Made by a program: the position numbers and the translations under genes
The notes under the pieces: model-generated
Seen by the model: only the letters and a program-made list of their open reading frames with translations
Told to the model about the DNA's origin: nothing
The model's database searches: none
Shown: in pieces, positions 1 to 4,743 of the stretch
How the letters are laid out: each line of letters begins with the position of its first letter
How positions within the stretch are numbered: position 1 is the stretch's first letter
NCBI GenBank assembly: GCA_030679805.1
Contig: JAUXST010000558.1
Location: 1 to 6,724, forward strand
Length of the DNA stretch: 6,724 nt
Source of the DNA: Reyranella sp.
GTDB lineage: Bacteria; Pseudomonadota; Alphaproteobacteria; Reyranellales; Reyranellaceae
Direction of reading: 5' to 3'

Positions 1-10
1 AACCGACATG

Positions 11-39
11 AAAAAGCCCGCCGGATTTCTCCCACGGGC
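11..39 (-). terminator. Intrinsic (rho-independent) terminator after the GNAT gene
   Basis: Read on the minus strand, a GC-rich hairpin is followed directly by five T residues (plus 11-15 are A). The outer stem is five base pairs (plus 16-20 with 35-39). After a 2x2 internal mismatch comes a three-pair inner stem (23-25 with 30-32) closed by a GAAA tetraloop, a stabilising GNRA type. It lies about 70 bp beyond the GNAT stop codon, so it is the likely end of the operon transcript. The short T tract makes it a moderate rather than a strong terminator. There is no T tract on the plus-strand side. Confidence 0.7.
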
Positions 40-109
40 GTCTCCCATCATAGCAAAAAATCTAGCAAAAACCTGTTGAACCTGCAAATGCCAGCAGTGC
101 TTGCACCCG

Positions 110-610
110 CTAGCCGGCGAGCTTCGCCAGCGCCTCGCCACTCAGGCGATAGGGCAGCCAGTTGCGGATCCAGCGGAAGCCCATGCGCTCGTAGAAGCCG
201 CGCGCCGGGTTCCAGTCGAGCACATTCAAGTCGATGCGCTTAAAATCTTTGGTCACGCACTCGCGGGCCAGCGCCGCCATCAAAGCGCGGGCGACGCCGC
301 CGCGGCGCTCTTCGGGCACGACCCAGATGTCCTCGACGAAGATGCCGCGCGCCGCGGTCCAGACCGAGTAGTTGAAGGTATAGAGCGCGAAGCCCACCGG
401 CGTGCTGCCCCGCTCGGCGATCAGGGCCGCGAATTTCGGATCGGCGCCGAAGCCATCGCGGGCCAGCGTCTGCGGCGTGGAGGTCACGGCATCGGGCTCG
501 TCCTCGTAGGTGGCGAGATCGACAGAGAAGCGATGGAGGAGTTCTACGTCCTCCACGGTCGCCGAACGAACGGCAACGGCCATAGGACTAGACGACAAGG
601 TAGCCTCCAT
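110..610 (-). CDS. GNAT N-acetyltransferase, spermidine/spermine acetyltransferase (SSAT)-like
   Basis: A 166-residue cytoplasmic GNAT-fold protein predicted to move the acetyl group of acetyl-CoA to an amine. The acetyl-CoA loop (motif A) is at about residues 97-112, with R102, G105 and A107 forming the R-x-x-G-x-A pyrophosphate-binding pattern. The segments FALYTFNYSVWT (74-85), GIFVEDIWV (89-97) and VLDWNPARGFYERMGF (130-145), and the end YRLSGEALAKLA, match the SSAT-like group that acetylates polyamines or thialysine. Y140 in FYE is the usual general acid. The substrate remains a guess. The start is uncertain: ATG at 610 overlaps the SDR gene by 23 bp, while an inner ATG at 583 (157 residues) begins 4 bp after the SDR stop and gives a more typical GNAT N-terminus. 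Neither has a good Shine-Dalgarno sequence. It is the last gene of the operon. Confidence 0.88.
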   Translation of the reverse strand: MEATLSSSPMAVAVRSATVEDVELLHRFSVDLATYEDEPDAVTSTPQTLARDGFGADPKFAALIAERGSTPVGFALYTFNYSVWTAARGIFVEDIWVVPEERRGGVARALMAALARECVTKDFKRIDLNVLDWNPARGFYERMGFRWIRNWLPYRLSGEALAKLAG

Positions 611-1343
611 CGACGGGCAGAACCGCCCCCGTCACGTAACTCGCGGCATCGGAGCAGAGAAAGACCACGGGACCGATCAGTTCCTCCGGCTGGCCGACAC
701 GCTTCATCGGCACGTGGGCGAGGAAAGCGTCGAGCCGCTTGGGATCGGCCATGGTCACCTCGGTCATCGCCGTGGCGATGATGCCGGGCGCGATGGCGTT
801 CACCCTGATCCCGTCGGGCGCCAGTTCGCTCGCCAGGCCGCGCGTGAACTGCGCGATGGCGCCCTTGGAGACGGGATAGGCGCCGCTGCCGGCTGGCGCG
901 GTGAAGGAATTGATGGAGCCGACATTCACGATGGTGCCCCGTGTCTGCTTGAGCTGATCGAGGAAGGCCATCGTGACGTTGAAGGTACCCTGGACATTCA
1001 CCGCCATGGTCCTGGCCCAGCGCTCCCTGCCGTCGGCTGTGGCGAAACCGCCGCGCAGAAAAATGCCGGCATTGTTCACCAGGATACGGATCGGGCCGAC
1101 CAGCAGGGCGATATCCTCGGCAAGCTTGCCGCAGCCCACTTCGTCGGTCACGTCGAGGGCAAAGCCGCGCGCGTCGCCGCCCGCCTTGACGATCGCCTCA
1201 GCGGAGTCGTGCGCCGTCTGGCGGTCGATATCGGTCACGATCACCCGGGCACCAGCCTGTGCCAGCCCGTGGGCGATGGCGGCGCCGTTGCCGCGCCCGG
1301 CGCCGGTCACCAGCGCGATGCGGCCGGCCAAAACGCCGGTCAC
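588..1343 (-). CDS. SDR family NAD(P)-dependent oxidoreductase
   Basis: A 251-residue classical short-chain dehydrogenase/reductase, usual length, predicted to interconvert an alcohol and a ketone with NAD(H) or NADP(H). The Rossmann nucleotide loop TGAGRGNG is at 13-20. D38 at the end of strand beta-2 favours NAD(H). NNAG is at 90-93, the tetrad N116, S143, Y156 and K160 is complete, and PG is at 186-187. The C-terminal VTGAVLPVDGGY is family-typical. I chose the GTG start at 1343, although the frame stays open to about 1625: it has AAGGCGG about 8 bases upstream, places the Rossmann motif at the normal distance from the N-terminus, and overlaps the DUF2783 stop as GTGA, which suggests translational coupling. 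It resembles the FabG/3-hydroxyacyl or cyclic-alcohol dehydrogenase style, but the substrate cannot be assigned. In this operon it may oxidise or reduce a product of the monooxygenase route. Confidence 0.93.
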   Translation of the reverse strand: MTGVLAGRIALVTGAGRGNGAAIAHGLAQAGARVIVTDIDRQTAHDSAEAIVKAGGDARGFALDVTDEVGCGKLAEDIALLVGPIRILVNNAGIFLRGGFATADGRERWARTMAVNVQGTFNVTMAFLDQLKQTRGTIVNVGSINSFTAPAGSGAYPVSKGAIAQFTRGLASELAPDGIRVNAIAPGIIATAMTEVTMADPKRLDAFLAHVPMKRVGQPEELIGPVVFLCSDAASYVTGAVLPVDGGYLVV

Positions 1344-1564
1344 TTGGCACCGCCTTGCAGTGGGTCGCGGGCGGCGGCTAACGCCTCGCGGATGACGGCA
1401 TCGTCGCCGACATGATTGACCAGCAGCAGGATCAGCCGCGCGTCGAAAGCGCGGCACGCCTCGTCGTCGAGATCGCGGTGCGCGTCGACGATGGCGTTGT
1501 AGATATCGTCGGGTCGCGCGAGATTGAGCGAGCGCCGCAACGCCCCCGAAACCCCGTCCGTCAT
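1340..1564 (-). CDS. DUF2783 domain-containing small protein
   Basis: A 74-residue soluble, acidic, mainly helical protein without signal peptide, cysteine cluster or membrane segment. The pattern at about 18-66 (PDDIYNAIVDAHRDL, then ARLILLLVNHVGDDAVIREALAAA) is what I recognise as DUF2783, a family of unknown function usually encoded beside FAD-dependent monooxygenases, as here. The start is well supported: AAGGAGG lies five bases before the ATG. The gene begins 11 bp after the monooxygenase stop and its stop overlaps the SDR start. The strict pairing with the flavoprotein suggests a small partner, for example a subunit or stability factor. That is inference; no biochemical role is known to me. 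Confidence 0.85.
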   Translation of the reverse strand: MTDGVSGALRRSLNLARPDDIYNAIVDAHRDLDDEACRAFDARLILLLVNHVGDDAVIREALAAARDPLQGGAK

Positions 1565-1569
1565 GGATG

Positions 1570-1576
1570 CCTCCTT
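1570..1576 (-). promoter_or_regulatory. Strong Shine-Dalgarno of the DUF2783 gene, overlapping the monooxygenase stop
   Basis: AAGGAGG on the minus strand lies five bases from the ATG at 1564. Its first A is the last base of the monooxygenase TGA. This is the most canonical, well-spaced ribosome-binding site in the operon, and it implies that the small protein is made at a high rate relative to its neighbours. Confidence 0.75.
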
Positions 1577-3204
1577 CAGCCGGTGACCGTCGCGCGCCGC
1601 AACGCCGCCGCCAGCGCCGCGCCATCGGGCCTACGCCAGCGGGCCGCGACGTAGCGATCCGGGCGGATCAGATAGGTCGTGCCCGGCGGCGCATCGTAGC
1701 GTTGGCGCAGCAGGCCGTCGCGGTCGCTCAGCATCGTCCAGCCGGGCGGCGACGTCCCTGTCTGCGCGATCATCAGGCCGGCCACGTCGGCCGGCAGCAC
1801 CGGCAGGTCGGCCGCGCGATCGGCAAAGCACAGCACCGTAAACCCAAGCCCGAGATGGTCGACCAGAAAGCCGTCACCGCTGTTGCCGACCGGTGCGTCG
1901 AGCATGGCGCGGCCCGGCCCCGGACCACGAGTCCAGTCGGTATCGCCGTCGGGCGTGTCGAGCGGCGAGTCGGGCTGGATCGTCGGCACCGACAGTCGCC
2001 CGCTGTTGACGAACGCGCGGGCGAAGGGAAAGTTGCGCGCCAACGCCAGGGCAGCGTCGCGGAAAGCGCGCGACGACGGAAACTTCGGCGTGATGAAGTC
2101 GGTGCTGCGCGTCGAGTTCAGGATGTTCTCGCGCCCAGCCGCGCGGCGTTCGCTGCAGTAGCTGTCGAGCAGCGCGAGCGGTGACGTGCCGCCCAGCACG
2201 CGGGCCAGCTTCCAGGCGAGATTGTCGACGTCGGCCACCGCCGCGTTGCCGCCGCGGGCGCCAAAGGGCGAAACGACATGCGCCGAATCGCCGGCGAAGA
2301 TCACCCGGCCGTGCACGAAACGCTCCATCATGCGGCAGGTAAAGGTGTAGACGCTGGTCCACTCGTGCTCCCAGCTGGCGCCGGCGCCGAACATCTGGCG
2401 CAGTCGGCGGTCGACGTTCTCCGGCTTCTTCTCCTCTTCCGGATCGGCATCGCGTCCGAGCTGGAAGTCGACGCGCAGCACATTGTCGGCCTGGCGATGC
2501 AGCAGCACGGAGTTGGTCGGGTGGAACGGCGGATAGAACCAGAAGCGCCGCTCTTTCGGCAGCTCGCTGGTGAAGCGGATGTCGGCGATCAGGAACTGGT
2601 CGTGGAAGACCTCGCCGGGAAAGGGCAGGTCGAGCAGGTGTCGCAGCGTGCTGCGCACGCCATCGCAGGCGATCAGCCAGTCCGCTTCCAGCGTGTAGCG
2701 TCCGTCCGGCGTTTCGACTTCGACCGCAACCGACTGAGGGCCTTGCCGCACGCCCACGACCTTGTTGCGGAACCGCAGCTCGATCAGCTTTTCGGCCAGG
2801 CAGCGATCGTAGAGAAACTCCTCGACGTAGTATTGCTGCAGGTTCACGAAAGCCGGGAACTTGTGGCCAGGCTCAGGTGCCAGGTCGAAATGGTAGATCG
2901 GCTTGTCGCCGAGATAGACCTCGCCCTGCTTCCAGGTGATCCCCTTGTCGACCATGCGCTGGGCGACGCCAAAGCGATCCCAGATCTCGAGGCTGTGCTT
3001 GGCCTGGCAGATCGAGCGGCTGCCGAAGCTCACCGTATCGTCTTCGTCGAGGACGACCGCGGGGACGCCACGTGCCGCCAGCGCCAGCGCCAGCGTCGGC
3101 CCGGCAATCCCCGCCCCCACGATCACGACCGGTCGGCGAACGGCCCTGCCGTCGAGTTCCGCCGGCCGGCGATAGGGATAGTGGCGATAGGTGTATGAGG
3201 CCAT
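1576..3204 (-). CDS. FAD-dependent monooxygenase, class A aromatic hydroxylase type (MhpA/PheA-like)
   Basis: A 542-residue group A flavoprotein monooxygenase (FAD_binding_3 type), predicted to use FAD, NAD(P)H and O2 to hydroxylate a phenolic or similar ring in the cytoplasm. The dinucleotide fold at 26-52 carries GAGIAG (30-35) and acidic residues after strand beta-2 (D53-D56). The DG motif is CDGVRS (180-185). The GD motif is FAGDSAH (303-309), followed by PFGARGGN and DNLAWKLA. From about 440 there is the C-terminal thioredoxin-like domain of the PHBH/phenol-hydroxylase group, ending with TTYLIRPDRYVAARW; I see no CxxC in it. Length fits MhpA-like enzymes (about 540-570). The segment GSRSICQAKHSLEIWDRFG (61-79) is unlike the usual RA..L..RTLE.LR..G of MhpA, so it is probably a separate subgroup and I give no gene symbol. 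The ATG is 3 bp after the Nudix stop, with only a weak ribosome site, so it is probably translationally coupled. The substrate is unknown. Confidence 0.93.
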   Translation of the reverse strand: MASYTYRHYPYRRPAELDGRAVRRPVVIVGAGIAGPTLALALAARGVPAVVLDEDDTVSFGSRSICQAKHSLEIWDRFGVAQRMVDKGITWKQGEVYLGDKPIYHFDLAPEPGHKFPAFVNLQQYYVEEFLYDRCLAEKLIELRFRNKVVGVRQGPQSVAVEVETPDGRYTLEADWLIACDGVRSTLRHLLDLPFPGEVFHDQFLIADIRFTSELPKERRFWFYPPFHPTNSVLLHRQADNVLRVDFQLGRDADPEEEKKPENVDRRLRQMFGAGASWEHEWTSVYTFTCRMMERFVHGRVIFAGDSAHVVSPFGARGGNAAVADVDNLAWKLARVLGGTSPLALLDSYCSERRAAGRENILNSTRSTDFITPKFPSSRAFRDAALALARNFPFARAFVNSGRLSVPTIQPDSPLDTPDGDTDWTRGPGPGRAMLDAPVGNSGDGFLVDHLGLGFTVLCFADRAADLPVLPADVAGLMIAQTGTSPPGWTMLSDRDGLLRQRYDAPPGTTYLIRPDRYVAARWRRPDGAALAAALRRATVTG

Positions 3205-3207
3205 CGC

Positions 3208-3627
3208 CTATGGCGCTCTTTGTGCAAGCTTCGCAACAAGCTCGATGGCCGCCGATTCACCTGGCGACCCCACCAGCGAGCCCGCTTCTGCCGGACTGAC
3301 CCACCGTGCCAGATCGTGCTCGGCCGACGTCACGAGCTCGCCTGCCACGTAACGGCACCAGAATGTCATGCCGATCGCTTCTTCCCGATCGGCACCGCGA
3401 TAGAAATGAAACGTGGCCACCGGCGCTTTGATCTCGACCTGAAGGCCCGTTTCCTCGAGCACTTCTCGTCTGACGGCTCCTTCCGCCCCCTCACCATATT
3501 CGACACGTCCCGAACCGGTCTCCCATGCACCCGGTGCATGGTCCTTGTCGGGGCTCCGCCTCAGCATCAGGATTTCGCCATTGCGTTCGATCACGAAGGC
3601 GACGGCCACGACGAACTTTGCGGACAT
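3208..3627 (-). CDS. Nudix hydrolase
   Basis: A small cytoplasmic Nudix protein that would cleave a nucleoside diphosphate linked to another group, using Mg2+. From the ATG at 3627 it has 139 residues. The complete Nudix box G-x5-E-x7-R-E-x2-E-E-x-G-L is present at about residues 40-62, with the metal-binding REVLEE core intact. It starts MSAKFVVAVAFVIERNG, as expected for the first strand. A GTG two codons upstream (3633) is an alternative start, and a stop lies directly beyond that, so no longer start exists. Neither start has a well-spaced Shine-Dalgarno: the strong AAGGGAGG at 3658-3651 is 17-23 bases away. The stop is 3 bp from the monooxygenase start. The substrate is unknown; it may be housecleaning of oxidised nucleotides or of a CoA/ADP-linked metabolite. 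Confidence 0.9.
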   Translation of the reverse strand: MSAKFVVAVAFVIERNGEILMLRRSPDKDHAPGAWETGSGRVEYGEGAEGAVRREVLEETGLQVEIKAPVATFHFYRGADREEAIGMTFWCRYVAGELVTSAEHDLARWVSPAEAGSLVGSPGESAAIELVAKLAQRAP

Positions 3628-3647
3628 GAGCACTCACACTGTCTCAT
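3591..3647 (-). other. Possible 18-codon leader ORF overlapping the Nudix start
   Basis: On the minus strand AAGGGAGG is followed after three bases by an ATG at 3647 that opens an 18-codon frame (MRQCECSCPQ then a Ser/Pro-rich end), stopping at TGA 3593-3591 inside the Nudix gene in another frame. Three bases is short for a Shine-Dalgarno spacing and the peptide is not recognisable. It could be a translational coupling leader, or the ribosome site may simply be used at unusual spacing for the Nudix gene. The reading frame is real in sequence; translation is speculation. Confidence 0.2.
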
Positions 3648-3648
3648 A

Positions 3649-3675
3649 TTCCTCCCTTGTAGTGCGGGAGAGGAA
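3649..3675 (-). promoter_or_regulatory. Hairpin enclosing a Shine-Dalgarno between the MBL and Nudix genes
   Basis: Directly after the MBL stop codon (TAA at 3678-3676) the minus strand has an inverted repeat: plus 3649-3656 (TTCCTCCC) pairs with 3666-3675 (GGGAGAGGAA) with a two-base bulge, around a nine-base loop. One arm contains the AAGGGAGG ribosome-binding sequence, so in RNA the hairpin would hide it. There is no T tract, so it is not an intrinsic terminator. It could set the expression of the downstream genes relative to MBL, or protect a processed 3' end. Confidence 0.4.
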
Positions 3676-4629
3676 TTACGATTTCTCAAGCGCCGCCCAC
3701 ATTTCGATGTCGCGCTCGGCGGTCCAGATGCGCGGATGATCGAGGCCCTTGGCTTCGTCGTAGGCGCGCGACACGTCGAACGGCATGCAGTGTTCGAAGA
3801 TCACCCAGTTGCCGTAGCGCGGCTGCAAGGCCGCCATCGCCTTGTCGTACGCCTGCTTAAGGGAATCGCCCGATTCGGCACTGGCCGACACCGCCTTGTA
3901 GAGGTCGGCCAGGAAAACCTGCGTTCCGGCGATGCCCTCTTCCACCGGACCCTCGCCGATCAATGCGTCGCCGCGGCCGGGCACCAGCGCCTCTGCCTTG
4001 AGATCGCGCAGCTTCTGCAGCGTCTCGGGCCAGTCCTTGTAGTGCGCGTCGCCGCAGTAGGGCGTGGCGCCGTATTCGACGAGGTCGCCGCTGAACAGGG
4101 TGCGCTCCTCGGGCAGCCACACGATCGTATCGCCCTTGGTGTGTCCGCGCCCGGCGTGGATGATGTCGACCTGCACCTTGCCGAGCCACAGGCTCATGCG
4201 GTCGCCGAAGGTCATGGTCGGCCAGGTCAGGCCCGGAATGGTCTCGGCCGCCTGGAACAGGCGCGGGAAGCGCTGGAGTTCGGACTTGTAGTCCTGCGCG
4301 CCGCGCTCGACGATCATCTCGCGCGTCGCCTCGCTGCAGATGATGTGCTCGGGACTGTAGCCGCTGGCGCCCAGCACGCGCACCGCATGGTAATGCGTCA
4401 GCACCACGTACTTGATCGGCTTGTCGGTGACGGTGCGGATGCGCTCGATCACCTGCTCCGCCATCTTCGGCGTCGCCTGGGCATCGATCACCATGACGGC
4501 ATCGTCGCCGATCACGATCCCGGTGTTGGGATCGCCCTCGGCCGTGAACGCGTAGGCATGCTCCGACAGGCGGCTGAAGGTGATCTTCTTGTCCGCCATG
4601 TCTGCTTGCGAGGCGAAGGCCCTGGCCAT
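3676..4629 (-). CDS. MBL-fold metallo-hydrolase with altered metal site
   Basis: A 317-residue cytoplasmic metallo-beta-lactamase-fold protein (glyoxalase II/SoxH/lactonase-like superfamily), with no signal peptide. In order: N-terminal strands with NTGIVIGDDAVMVIDAQAT (about 35-53), LTHYHAVRVLGA (77-88), GRGHTKGDTIVWLP (160-173), LFSGDLVE (178-185) and LVPGRGDAL (215-223). The first two histidines of HxHxDH are kept (H79, H81), as are H163 and bridging D182, which can make one zinc site. The aspartate and histidine of the second site are V83 and R84, and the usual last His (G-H-G) is replaced in GRGD, so a normal dinuclear centre is unlikely. I recall HYHAVRVLGAS as recurring in related proteobacterial proteins, so this is probably a subfamily trait. 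The ATG at 4629 was chosen because GGGGAG lies 8 bases upstream; ATGs at 4650 and 4599 lack this. It is the first gene of the operon. The substrate is unknown; a lactone, ester or thioester is a guess. Confidence 0.88.
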   Translation of the reverse strand: MARAFASQADMADKKITFSRLSEHAYAFTAEGDPNTGIVIGDDAVMVIDAQATPKMAEQVIERIRTVTDKPIKYVVLTHYHAVRVLGASGYSPEHIICSEATREMIVERGAQDYKSELQRFPRLFQAAETIPGLTWPTMTFGDRMSLWLGKVQVDIIHAGRGHTKGDTIVWLPEERTLFSGDLVEYGATPYCGDAHYKDWPETLQKLRDLKAEALVPGRGDALIGEGPVEEGIAGTQVFLADLYKAVSASAESGDSLKQAYDKAMAALQPRYGNWVIFEHCMPFDVSRAYDEAKGLDHPRIWTAERDIEMWAALEKS

Positions 4630-4637
4630 GTGTCTGT

Positions 4638-4643
4638 CTCCCC
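4638..4643 (-). promoter_or_regulatory. Shine-Dalgarno deciding the MBL start
   Basis: GGGGAG on the minus strand, eight bases before the ATG at 4629. It lies downstream of the alternative ATG at 4650, which has no comparable purine tract, so it favours the 317-residue product over a 324-residue one. Confidence 0.55.
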
Positions 4644-4665
4644 TGCGCATCGGATGTTCGCAGGG

Positions 4666-4695
4666 AACCTATGCAGCGCGCGCGGCCCAAGTCAA
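4666..4695 (-). promoter_or_regulatory. Candidate sigma70 promoter for the MBL-to-GNAT operon
   Basis: On the minus strand TTGACT (4695-4690, five of six consensus bases) stands 18 bases before TAGGTT (4671-4666, three of six). This would start transcription about 30 bases before the MBL ATG, leaving room for its ribosome-binding site. A good -35 with a poor -10 is common in GC-rich alphaproteobacteria. The 114-bp gap behind the S1C/PDZ gene is the largest gap on this strand within the window, consistent with a separate transcription unit. Confidence 0.4.
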
Positions 4696-4708
4696 AGCGC
4701 GTCGCTGC
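4673..4708 (-). repeat. Imperfect inverted repeat around the candidate -35 element
   Basis: Plus 4673-4683 (GCAGCGCGCGC) pairs with 4697-4708 (GCGCGTCGCTGC) over eleven base pairs with a single bulged T at 4702; the 13-base interval holds the TTGACT -35 sequence. There is no T tract on either strand, so it is not a standard terminator. It may be an operator for a dimeric regulator of the operon, or a hairpin at the 3' end of the upstream transcript. Alternating GC bases make chance pairing easier here, which lowers confidence. Confidence 0.45.
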
Positions 4709-4743
4709 GGACTATTCACAGGCCGATGCCGGACGGAAAATCG

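Noticed and set aside
510..1415. A 301-codon plus-strand frame opposite the SDR and the end of the GNAT and DUF2783 genes
   Set aside because: It crosses three real genes on the other strand, and its composition is that of an antisense frame.
1344..1625. Extended N-terminus of the SDR frame up to 1625
   Set aside because: This stretch is already coding in another frame for DUF2783, is Arg-rich without homology, and would put about 94 residues before the Rossmann motif.
2278..3198. A 306-codon plus-strand frame opposite the monooxygenase
   Set aside because: Shadow of a well-supported flavoprotein gene; no motif and no ribosome site of note.
1576..4629. A mobile element, toxin-antitoxin or defence system
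   Set aside because: No transposase, integrase, terminal repeats, nuclease or paired small toxic ORF is visible; all genes belong to metabolic or repair families with uniform composition.
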